This document shows positions 56,707 to 64,000 of a DNA stretch of 64,000 nucleotides, in pieces. Within the stretch, counting starts at the first letter, position 1. Each line of letters opens with the position of its first letter. This stretch comes from Cellulosimicrobium protaetiae (GTDB lineage: Bacteria > Actinomycetota > Actinomycetes > Actinomycetales > Cellulomonadaceae): contig NZ_CP052757.1 of assembly GCF_009708005.2 (NCBI RefSeq), forward strand, positions 868,001 to 932,000. The letters are read 5' to 3'. The notes beneath the pieces were generated by a model. That model had not been told where the DNA came from. It did not search any database and saw only the letters and a program-made list of their open reading frames with translations. Made by a program: the position numbers and the translations under genes.

Positions 56707-59365
56707 GTACGTCTCCCTCGGTCGGGTTGCCACCGGGTCGTCGAACTTCCGACCCGATGGGATCACGGTCTTGGTAGGGCTCGTCACCGAACCCGGATCG
56801 CTTGAGCGTCCTGACGACGCGGTTCAGCAGGTGGAGGACGGGGGTCGTGAACCACGGCTTCTCCCCGACATGAGCTACCAGAGGCGGGCTCCACCGGTAG
56901 TAGCAGCGGACGAACAGTCGTCCAGGAGCGGTCGTTCGGAGGCGAGTGTCCCTCCAGCGCCTCAGGACCCAGACCTCGGGGCAGTCGTATGAGCCGTAGA
57001 CGGCTGTCGCCACGAAGCACCCGCCGGAGCCCTCTGCCTTGCCGTCTGTCGACGGCTTCGGGGCCCCGGTGCCCGGACGCGACTGGACCGGTACGCACGC
57101 AGGGGCGTCGCGCCGGTGGGCAGTCGGTACGGGCTTGTTGTTCGTCTGATGCCACTCGACGTTGCCGTGGGTGATGAACGTCTTGCCGCAACGTGTGCAC
57201 AGGCGGGTCGGATCGATGGTCCGTCCCCTCTTCTGCTGCTCCGCTCGGCGAGCGGCGTCCGCGGCCCGACAGCGGGCACAACGGCCGGAAGAGAGCGTCG
57301 ACCTCTCGGACTCGAGGCCGCAGCCCTTGCAGGCGATCGTTTGACACGCGTTGCACCGACCGCGGACGAGGTACTGCTTGCGGATGCCGCGGCCGCAGGA
57401 CGCGCAGGTGCCCTGGTTGCAGTCGTAGCACCGCCCGTCCTTGAGCGACGATCGGCGCCGTCCGCAATCGGCGCACGCAGGTTGATGCTCCTTGCACTTG
57501 AGGCAGAGGGAGGGGGTCGCGTAGGACTTGGTGGTGTCGCTCCAGATGCCGGCCATCGACGCCCCGCACCCGGAGCACTCGTACAGGGGTGTGTCCGGAG
57601 ACATCGCCTTGAACCGCGTCGGATAGACGTCGTTCGAGAGCGGATCGAAGTTCGCGGGGCTGCCGAGATACCTCCTGTAACCACGGAAGGCCGTGAGCCA
57701 CTCCTGATCCGTGGGGCGGTCGTCGTAGCGGTCGCCGTCACGGTGGAAGGTGTGCCAGAACAGTCCCTTGACGCCGACTTGCAGGTGGCTCCACATGAAG
57801 CGCCAGTTCCCTGCGGGTTGGTCCTGGTTCGAGTTCTCCTTGTACTGGAAGGCAAAGTTGCCCTCCTTGATGAGTCTGACGATGTCGCCGTCCGAGCCGG
57901 ACCTGGCGTACGGGAACTGCCCCGTGATGAGGATCATGAACAGCATCGTCGCGACGGCGAAGCGCTCGTCCTCGATGGTGCGCAGGAAGTCCGGATAGCG
58001 TCTCCCGATCACCGATGGAGCGCTGAACATCTCGGTTCCGACGGGGCACGGGAATCCCTCGAGCTGCCACGAGTCGGCGTCGATGACCCAGACGTCCTTG
58101 TTGGCGTCGACGAGGAGGTTCTTGGGGTTGATGTCGCCGAGGAGGATGTTCTGGGAGTGCAGGTAGTCAACCTTCTCCAGGAAGGAGATCGCGACGTCGA
58201 CCAGATCCGACTTGGTCCAGCCGGGATACTCGTTCCTGAACCGTCTCGGGTTGAACAGGGACTTGGAGAACTCTCGCCCGCTCGCTCTCGGCATGAGGTA
58301 GCCGACGAACGCGCCGTCCAGGTCGGTGACGAACGCCTGGGGGAAGCAGATTCCCGGTTCGTCCAGCTGCCGACCGACGAGCAGCCGGATCTTCTCCTCG
58401 CGATGGACCGTGATGTGGTCGCCGTCGAAGATCTTCACGACGTGGGTGTCAGACACTGCGTAGACGCTGCCCTCGCCTCCCTCACCGAGCCTGCCGAGCA
58501 GCGTGCACTCGTACGTGTTCCCCGGCGACACCACGCGGACATGGTCGCCCTCGCTCGGGATGTCGCGGACGGGCAGCACCTCGTCGGGACCCTGGTACGC
58601 GGCGTCGGCAGCGAAGGGTGAGGGTCGGGGCCGCGGTGGGACGTCGCTGCTGGTGCCGTGGGACGTTCTCGGGCGACCGTTCCGCGAGTCCTCTTCCGCA
58701 GACAGGTCGAACGCGTCGCCGTACGCGAGGAGCACGGACTTCAGCGATGCCGCCTCGAGGTGGTCCTTGCGGGTTCCCCCACCAGTCTCCAGGGCGGTGC
58801 TGATGCGGCGGAGCTTGCGCTGCCCGCGCCCGTAGAGGACCCGAGGGTCTTCGCACTCCATCAGACCGTCGGGGGTGAGACTCCCCGCGCGCACCGGGTG
58901 TGTGCTGCTACGGCCCAGAAGGTTGATCCGGAGGAGCAGCGTGACATCGTTCGTGATCAGGAACATCGCGTACTTCGGCGAGTACGCCTCGAACAGATCG
59001 ACGAACAGGTCGTCGGCGTAGGGGTTGGACCCGTCGCCGAGATCGTTGCGGACGAGTCCGGCGGCCTCCGCCGAACGGAGGAAGACGAGCGCGTTCTTCG
59101 CCTTCCGGGTTGCAGCGGCGCCGGGCTCGTCGAGATCGGCGGTGCTTGCGCGGCTCTTCGCTGTGAGCTCGTCGATGACCTTCGTGGGGACGATCACCGG
59201 CCGGTCGTGCTGCAGGATCGCTGGTGCGATCCGCTCGAGGAGATTCCGGAGGCCGCCCTCGCGTCGTGGGTCGGTGTCCATGAAGACGTTGGTGTCGACG
59301 AAGAGCCGTGACTCTGCCCCCACGAGCTCGACGGGGTCGATCCGCGTGGCCTCGGGACTAGCCAT
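56687..59365 (-). CDS. PIN domain - Ser/Thr kinase - zinc ribbon - CFI-box fusion protein
   Basis: 892 residues from ATG 59365, overlapping the stop of the upstream gene. Residues about 18-150: PIN nuclease (LFVDTNVFMDTD, VPTKVIDELT, FLITNDVTLLL). Residues about 285-560: kinase with G-loop GEGGEGSVY (294-302), Lys in VVKIFDG, GDINPKNLLVD (410-420, catalytic Asp) and DAD (429-431) in place of DFG. Residues about 600-720: Cys-pair zinc ribbons (CSGCG, CLKCK, CADCGRRR, CYDCNQ, CASCG, CNACQ, CKGCG, CARC, then CTRCGKTF). A C-terminal CFVATAVYGSYDCPEV and FVRCYYRWSP segment is the CFI-box. It combines an RNA- or DNA-cleaving head with a signalling kinase. Confidence 0.87.
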   Translation of the reverse strand: MASPEATRIDPVELVGAESRLFVDTNVFMDTDPRREGGLRNLLERIAPAILQHDRPVIVPTKVIDELTAKSRASTADLDEPGAAATRKAKNALVFLRSAEAAGLVRNDLGDGSNPYADDLFVDLFEAYSPKYAMFLITNDVTLLLRINLLGRSSTHPVRAGSLTPDGLMECEDPRVLYGRGQRKLRRISTALETGGGTRKDHLEAASLKSVLLAYGDAFDLSAEEDSRNGRPRTSHGTSSDVPPRPRPSPFAADAAYQGPDEVLPVRDIPSEGDHVRVVSPGNTYECTLLGRLGEGGEGSVYAVSDTHVVKIFDGDHITVHREEKIRLLVGRQLDEPGICFPQAFVTDLDGAFVGYLMPRASGREFSKSLFNPRRFRNEYPGWTKSDLVDVAISFLEKVDYLHSQNILLGDINPKNLLVDANKDVWVIDADSWQLEGFPCPVGTEMFSAPSVIGRRYPDFLRTIEDERFAVATMLFMILITGQFPYARSGSDGDIVRLIKEGNFAFQYKENSNQDQPAGNWRFMWSHLQVGVKGLFWHTFHRDGDRYDDRPTDQEWLTAFRGYRRYLGSPANFDPLSNDVYPTRFKAMSPDTPLYECSGCGASMAGIWSDTTKSYATPSLCLKCKEHQPACADCGRRRSSLKDGRCYDCNQGTCASCGRGIRKQYLVRGRCNACQTIACKGCGLESERSTLSSGRCARCRAADAARRAEQQKRGRTIDPTRLCTRCGKTFITHGNVEWHQTNNKPVPTAHRRDAPACVPVQSRPGTGAPKPSTDGKAEGSGGCFVATAVYGSYDCPEVWVLRRWRDTRLRTTAPGRLFVRCYYRWSPPLVAHVGEKPWFTTPVLHLLNRVVRTLKRSGFGDEPYQDRDPIGSEVRRPGGNPTEGDVRGAAQH

Positions 59366-59888
59366 CGAACTCGACACCACTCATGAACTGAGGCGCGGAG
59401 GATTCTTGTCGGGATGCGATCCCCTTGGAGAACCGGACGTTGCTCATGAACCGGACGCCGAGGACCGCGGCCTCCGACCACTCGGGATTTCTTACGACGG
59501 TCGACTCGAACGTAATGCGGGGTTCTGTCGGCGCGGACTCGTCCGGGACGACCGTGATCTCGATGGACTCGACGGGGTCGTCATCGGTCGTGGAGCGGCT
59601 CGACAAGTCCGGACCCTGGGCCGCGCCGATGAGCGCGTCGAGCTCGTTCGGCACCTGCAGGAGATCCGCGAGGAGCCGCGCGGTGGAAGTCGGGAAGGCC
59701 GGAGCGTCCCAGGAGCGCGGGGCGGAGGTGCTCACGCCCGACGAACCGCGGACCGATCGGCTGATCGTCTGGCTCGCTCGGCCTGCCGAGTAGTACTTGC
59801 CGTCGTAGTTCCCGTGCGCTTTCAGCGCTGCGATCTGGCGGCCTGTAGCGGGGCGCGACCAGCTGCTCGTGACGGACCGACGTGCCAT
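59358..59888 (-). CDS. Hypothetical protein with small N-terminal helical motif, heads TerY-P operon
   Basis: 176 residues from ATG 59888, RBS GAAGGAG. The N-terminus has SRPATGRQIAALKAHGNYDG with a following KYYSAGRASQTI, like small ATxKQ-type helical domains that recur at ends of nucleic-acid proteins. The rest (ITVVPDESAPTEPRITFEST, VRNPEWSEAAVLGVRFMSNV) is unrecognised. The end overlaps the kinase start by 8 bp, so it belongs to the same operon. It may be an adaptor for the kinase. Confidence 0.6.
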   Translation of the reverse strand: MARRSVTSSWSRPATGRQIAALKAHGNYDGKYYSAGRASQTISRSVRGSSGVSTSAPRSWDAPAFPTSTARLLADLLQVPNELDALIGAAQGPDLSSRSTTDDDPVESIEITVVPDESAPTEPRITFESTVVRNPEWSEAAVLGVRFMSNVRFSKGIASRQESSAPQFMSGVEFDG

Positions 59889-60004
59889 GTGGCTCCTTCT
59901 TCCCGGACGCGCCCCAGCCTCGTCCACCGACGACGGGTCGAACCTACACACGACGCATTCCGATATGAGAGGTGCGAGACGATTTTCACCCGCTCATGAA
60001 GCCG

Positions 60005-62770
60005 TCATCTCGACGTGGCGGCGAGAACGGCCGCCTTGACCGCCCGCTCCACGGCGTCGGCGTCGAACGGGACCAGGACCCATCCGGACGACTCGATCAG
60101 ATCCCGGTCGGCGGCGGCGAGGGTGTCGACGGTGGCCGTCAGCCTGAGATTCGGCCACGAGAGCGACACGGGAATGCCCTCGACGAGCTCGTCGCCGACC
60201 GCCGGTACGGGCATGCCGTCGATCTCGGAAAGGACGCGGAGGAGTGCTGCCTCGTCTTCCGTGCCGGATCGGATCGCCTCGGTCCAGTCGTCGGAGAACT
60301 CGGGCAGCTCCGCGCGCTCCTCCTCCACCGCATTGATGACGGCCGCGAAGGTCTCGGCCGTCGACTCGTCCATCCAGTACGAGCTCGGGTTGCCTTCGAC
60401 GAAGCGGGACGGCATGCGGTGCCCGCGCTTCGCCGCCGCACGGTCCGTGAACGCGAGCGCGCCGGCCAGGGATCGGACGCTCTCCTCTCCCACCCGTTCG
60501 GCGAGGACGGGCGCGGGGACCGGCTCGGGAGCGGCGGCGACCAGTGCGGCGAAGATGCTCCGTGCCCGGTCGCCGATCTCCGCCCAGTACTCCGACGCGT
60601 CGTCGAGGTCGGTCTCGGGGTCCCAGTGGCGGGCGGCCTCGTCGGGTGCCGACGGCGCCTCTGGTCGAAACTGCTGCCGGACGTCCGCGAGCCGACGCCC
60701 GTCCTCCAGCGACCAGAACGTCCAGCCGTTGGTGACCCCGCCGCGCACGTAGCGGCCGGCGCGTGACGGGGTGTCGAACGTCTGATCGTCCACGACGATC
60801 AGTCCGGCCTCGGTCACGACGGCGGTCTTGGCGCCCCAGGTCCCGGACCGCGGCCGCAGGATGGTGCCGGCTGCGATCATCCCGGCATGGACGAGCTCGG
60901 CCACCGTGACGCTCACCTGACCGCTCGTCCGGGCGTCCGTGACCTCACCGGTATGGGCGTCTGGTACCGGCCACACCGCGAGCATCCCGTCGAGGAGGAT
61001 CTGGGTCCGGACGTCGATGTGCTCCTCGTCCCAGCCGGTCTCGCTCATCGTCAGCAGGCGGCTGTTCAGCAGCAGGACGTCGTGCTGCGCGATCTTCGCG
61101 CGCTTGCCGCCGCGGCCGAGCCACGCGGCGTTCGACGCGGACGAGTTGAGCTTGCCCGTCAGGAGGGTGAGGTTGCCCAGCCGGTGCACGTGGGCGTTGC
61201 GCGCGATCTCGTCCTGAAGGTTGTCGACGGGCCACTTCCTCTCCCAGGACTGCGGGAGCAGGTGCTCGATCGGGTACGCGCCGCGTGGTACCTGCTGCGC
61301 GTCGTACTCGCCTCGGAGCTGGTTCTCGGCGGCCTCGAGGAACATCCGCAGCCGGGTCCGCGAGAAGCGTCGGTAGGCTCGCTCCTCCTCGAACACCTGG
61401 CGGATCTCGGCGTCGCCCGGCCAGTAGGTGGAGGTGACGCGGAAGGACCGCAGGGTGTCCTCGACGCGCTCGACGAGACCCTCCGCCGGGACGCCTCGCA
61501 TCGCTCGGAGGACCTCGGCGACGGCGCGGCCCAGGGATGTCGAGGTGAGCCGCAGCAGGGTGCGACGCACGAGCCAGCTCTCGACGAGGCGCACGACGCC
61601 GAACACGACGTCGTCGGGCAGGGTGTCGTCCGCCGGGTGCAGCCTGAGCAGGATCGGAGTCAGCGCCGCCGATCCGATCGCGCGCGACCGGTACATGCAC
61701 ATCTCGACCGGGTCGAGGCTCCGGCGGGTGTCCCCGACGGCGCGGGTCCAGCGTTCGTAGAGCTCGGCTTGCGCGCGCATGTCCATGAGGACGTCGAGCA
61801 TCGGGCGCCCGGCCTCGTGCTCCATGTAGTGCTTGAACCGCGTGAAGGTCGCCCTCGGGCGCACTTCCTCGGCGACCGTCGCCGCGAGCCACTGGTTGAT
61901 GAACAGGGCCGCGTGCGTCGACGTCGCACGCCCGACGGTGATCTCGGAGTCCCAGAACGCGGAGTCGAAGGGCCACACGTCCCGGTACGCCGATCGTGCG
62001 TCCGCACCCTCCTTCGCGAGGCGCTGGAAGACGAGGTTCTTGACCAGGTCGGCGGCCGTCAGGGGAGTACCGCGAGCGTTGAGGGTTTCGAAGATGGCCT
62101 GGGAGTCCTCGTTCGCCTGCAGGTCGATGACGACGAACTGGATGCCGTTCGACAGCACGCCGGCCAGGAGCTCTGCCCGCTGCGTGACGTCGTCCGGCCG
62201 TGCCCCGGCACTGACGTCGCCCTCCCCGTCCAGCCACTCGCCGACGCAGCGGGCGAAGTACGCGTGCGCCGCCGTGATGCGGGACGTCGAGTGCGGCAGG
62301 TCGTCGTGGGTGACCGGCGGTTCCGCGTTCATGACGTCGTCGAACGCCGCACGGTCGCGGTTGGTGTGCCGCACCTTGAGGCGCTGCTCCTCGTCGTCCA
62401 CGAACGCGGGATTGTTGTGCGTCAGGGCTTCGAGCTGGGTGCTGTACCGGTCGAGCCCGCGCTCCTCGAAGGCGGCCCCGGCGGCGTCCATGAGGAGCTG
62501 AAGAGTGGTCAGCCGCTGCTGGCCGTCGATGACGTTTCGCACGATGAGGTTCCCCATCGCGGACTCCTCCGCCTGGACGACCACGGCCCCCAGAAAGTGG
62601 CTCGCCCCGATCGAGCCGCTGTGCCGGATCGACGCGATCCGGACCACGTCCTGCCACAGCGGCTCCCACTGGTCCTCCTCCTCCCACACGTACGGGCGCT
62701 GGAAGAGAGGGACCACGATCTGCTGCGGCTGGATGAAGATCTGCTGCGGGGTCCGGACGTTCGTTTCCAC
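60005..62770 (-). CDS. DUF262-DUF1524-RAMA restriction-like protein with shared C-terminal domain
   Basis: 921 residues from GTG 62770, RBS GAGGAACG. N-terminal DUF262 (ParB/GmrS-like): VPLFQRPYVWEEEDQWEPLW and VIDGQQRLTTLQLLMDAAG; FETLNARGTPLTAADLVKNL follows. DUF1524 HNH-type nuclease near 495-545 (YPIEHLLPQSWE, HVHRLGNLTLLTGKLN). Residues about 640-695 are a RAMA domain (TWGAKTAVVTEAGLIVVDDQ, FDTPSRAGRYVRGGVTNGW), seen in proteins linked to modified-DNA restriction. The last 90 residues (VGDELVEGIPVSLSWPNLRL ... SSGWVLVPFDADAVERAV) match the C-terminus of the giant helicase. Type IV-like restriction of modified DNA is the likely role. Confidence 0.87.
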   Translation of the reverse strand: METNVRTPQQIFIQPQQIVVPLFQRPYVWEEEDQWEPLWQDVVRIASIRHSGSIGASHFLGAVVVQAEESAMGNLIVRNVIDGQQRLTTLQLLMDAAGAAFEERGLDRYSTQLEALTHNNPAFVDDEEQRLKVRHTNRDRAAFDDVMNAEPPVTHDDLPHSTSRITAAHAYFARCVGEWLDGEGDVSAGARPDDVTQRAELLAGVLSNGIQFVVIDLQANEDSQAIFETLNARGTPLTAADLVKNLVFQRLAKEGADARSAYRDVWPFDSAFWDSEITVGRATSTHAALFINQWLAATVAEEVRPRATFTRFKHYMEHEAGRPMLDVLMDMRAQAELYERWTRAVGDTRRSLDPVEMCMYRSRAIGSAALTPILLRLHPADDTLPDDVVFGVVRLVESWLVRRTLLRLTSTSLGRAVAEVLRAMRGVPAEGLVERVEDTLRSFRVTSTYWPGDAEIRQVFEEERAYRRFSRTRLRMFLEAAENQLRGEYDAQQVPRGAYPIEHLLPQSWERKWPVDNLQDEIARNAHVHRLGNLTLLTGKLNSSASNAAWLGRGGKRAKIAQHDVLLLNSRLLTMSETGWDEEHIDVRTQILLDGMLAVWPVPDAHTGEVTDARTSGQVSVTVAELVHAGMIAAGTILRPRSGTWGAKTAVVTEAGLIVVDDQTFDTPSRAGRYVRGGVTNGWTFWSLEDGRRLADVRQQFRPEAPSAPDEAARHWDPETDLDDASEYWAEIGDRARSIFAALVAAAPEPVPAPVLAERVGEESVRSLAGALAFTDRAAAKRGHRMPSRFVEGNPSSYWMDESTAETFAAVINAVEEERAELPEFSDDWTEAIRSGTEDEAALLRVLSEIDGMPVPAVGDELVEGIPVSLSWPNLRLTATVDTLAAADRDLIESSGWVLVPFDADAVERAVKAAVLAATSR

Positions 62771-62856
62771 TCGAGCGTTCCTCGTCCTTCATGGTCTCGC
62801 GGGGCGGTTGATGTCGCTGGCGTGCGGATTGCTGATTCGTGCGTTCCTGCTGGCGT

Positions 62857-64000
62857 CTACTCCGGCGTGGCCGGCTCGGCTCGTGCCGCGAGGCGGCGCT
62901 CGAACTCGGCGTAGGCCTGGCGCATGTGGGCCTCGCGGTCGAGGGTCTGGAACGGGAGGTCGTAGGTGTAGGCGACGCCGCTGCCCGGGTGGACGGCGGT
63001 GAGGTCGTCCTCCGAGAAGCGGCCGTCGTTGCCGCCCTTCTTGCGCCACGTGGTCAGGACGGTGTTCGGGACGAGGCGGCCGTTGTCGTCGTAGTGGTCG
63101 CGGTTGCGGTCGTAGCCGTACAGCACCGGGAACTGGGTGCGGTAGATCGTGCACAGCTCGTCCGCGGTCAGGCCCAGCGACAGCGCCACCAGGGCGTCGA
63201 TCTCCAGCAGCGCCTGCCGACGGTCCTCCGCCCGGCGCAGCGGCGTCTCCGGCGTCCACTCCGGGCCGACGTCGCCGAGGTCCACCCAGCCCGTACGCTC
63301 CGGCAGACCGGTCCACGAGTCGTCGCGGAACGCCGTGTCGTAGCACTCGGCCCACAGGTCGGCGTAGGCGCCAGTGACACAATTGAGGCGAAGGGCTCTC
63401 AGCCGGATCTCTCGGTCGAAATGGCTCGACACAAATGGGAGGCGCTCCAACTGTGCCGCGCGAATGTGCTTCTTCGGCACCACTCGGGTTGTCGCATCAA
63501 GAACCAGTGAACTCGCAAATCCAGCGACGTCAACGAGGGTCCGATAACTTCCCGCCGGGAGCCCAGCGCTGAATCCGCCATCCACATGGGTGACACCGGG
63601 CGGTAGCAGGGCGGGGATTAGCGTGCGTTCGCCAGTGGGCGCAGCCATCGTCCGCCAGGCAATACGGTAGAAGGCGCGGGCGGAGACGGTCTCGGTGCGG
63701 ACGGCGGTGCCGTCGGCGCGGCTGGCGGTCTCCACGTGGCGGACGTACTTCGGGTCTACGGCGGGGGAGCCGTCGATGGGCTTGCTGTCCGGGCCGACGA
63801 CGACGTCGCGGGTCCAGTGCGTGTACGCCGCGTCGTAGGTCTTGCGGTCGCCGCGCGGCTTGTACGACGTCGCCGGGATCGCCCTCGCGCCGAGCGCTTC
63901 GAGGTCGACGGCGGACCAGTCGAGGTTGTTCGCCATCGTCTCGTTGGGCGTCTTGTACGCGGGGTTCGCCACGTGGAGGTGCGGCCCCTGAATAATCGCG
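62857..64000 (-). CDS. DNA methyltransferase-like protein, C-terminal part with target-recognition region (5' end outside window)
   Basis: The frame stays open to the window edge, so the N-terminal catalytic part is not visible. What remains (381 codons) matches the C-terminal region of large N6-adenine methyltransferase / type IIG-PglX-like proteins: NPAYKTPNETMANNLDWSAV, ALGARAIPATSYKP, FYRIAWRTMAAPTGERTLIP, ALLPPGVTHVDGGF, HIRAAQLERLPF, RALRLNCVTGAYADLWAE. The segment at about 63395-63650 has rare codons (AGA, TTT, CAT, AAT, TGT) unlike its flanks, as if the recognition domain was exchanged. It lies 86 bp upstream of the DUF262-RAMA gene, likely the same operon. Confidence 0.68.
   Translation of the reverse strand, partial: AIIQGPHLHVANPAYKTPNETMANNLDWSAVDLEALGARAIPATSYKPRGDRKTYDAAYTHWTRDVVVGPDSKPIDGSPAVDPKYVRHVETASRADGTAVRTETVSARAFYRIAWRTMAAPTGERTLIPALLPPGVTHVDGGFSAGLPAGSYRTLVDVAGFASSLVLDATTRVVPKKHIRAAQLERLPFVSSHFDREIRLRALRLNCVTGAYADLWAECYDTAFRDDSWTGLPERTGWVDLGDVGPEWTPETPLRRAEDRRQALLEIDALVALSLGLTADELCTIYRTQFPVLYGYDRNRDHYDDNGRLVPNTVLTTWRKKGGNDGRFSEDDLTAVHPGSGVAYTYDLPFQTLDREAHMRQAYAEFERRLAARAEPATPE

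Noticed and set aside
41028-64000. Prophage or integrative element
   Set aside because: No integrase, transposase, portal, terminase, tRNA attachment site or flanking direct repeat is visible. Defence-gene density alone is not evidence for a phage.
1-64000. tRNA, rRNA or known riboswitch
   Set aside because: I saw no cloverleaf with a TTCGA arm, no rRNA segment and no recognisable riboswitch core, though short RNAs could be missed without a covariance search.

Overview
The window comes from a very GC-rich actinobacterium. Codon third positions are almost all G or C, GTG and TTG starts are common, and several genes appear to have leaderless starts. The many secreted carbohydrate-active or esterase-like proteins suggest Micrococcales, perhaps the Cellulosimicrobium/Cellulomonas/Promicromonosporaceae group. 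That placement is an inference from style, since no rRNA or marker gene lies here. The strand is covered by long open frames antisense to real genes, a side effect of high GC. I ignored these and annotated 48 coding genes.

Bases 1-5000 hold a tight forward catabolic operon: the end of a PfkB sugar kinase, a hydrolase-like protein with a SUMF1/FGE-type C-terminus, a family III CoA-transferase and a CitE/HpcH-type lyase, the last three joined by ATGA overlaps. Bases 5000-15000 hold mostly secreted enzymes: an esterase with a beta-propeller tail, a GH19 chitinase domain, an exported asparaginase, a PLP decarboxylase, a ScyD/ScyE-like propeller and a secreted endonuclease/phosphatase-fold protein. 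Bases 15000-25700 are housekeeping or regulatory: a VOC protein, an ArsR-SRPBCC fusion with its own palindromic promoter, a dihydrofolate-reductase-like enzyme, a double MerR regulator, a histidine phosphatase and an ECF sigma factor with a membrane-anchored partner.

Bases 26200-34100 form an extracellular copper/sugar-oxidation cluster: a Tat-exported two-domain multicopper oxidase, a 1331-residue ThuA/discoidin/sugar-dehydrogenase-propeller/PKD/DUF1080 protein, and a cupredoxin with six Ig-like repeats. The last two end in the same roughly 80-residue module. Bases 34300-41600 contain a WXG100-like gene with a lipoprotein, an MNT-HEPN toxin-antitoxin pair, and vWA and membrane proteins.

From about 41.7 kb to the right edge the window is a dense defence or stress island. 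It holds a NERD-UvrD helicase, a RelE-like-UvrD helicase, a 2165-residue DEAD-box/DUF1998/PD-(D/E)XK helicase-nuclease, a GTPase, a toxin-antitoxin-SecB chaperone (TAC) module, a TerY-P-like set (PP2C, vWA, PIN-kinase-zinc-ribbon protein), a DUF262-DUF1524-RAMA restriction-like protein and the end of a DNA methyltransferase-like gene. The helicase-nuclease and the DUF262-RAMA protein, 8 kb apart, share a recognisable C-terminal domain. This is the strongest hint that parts of the island act as one multi-gene antiviral system.

Several copies of a palindromic intergenic element (core GAGCACGAC...GTCGTGCTC) sit at gene 3' ends in the first 34 kb and probably act as terminators or REP-like repeats.
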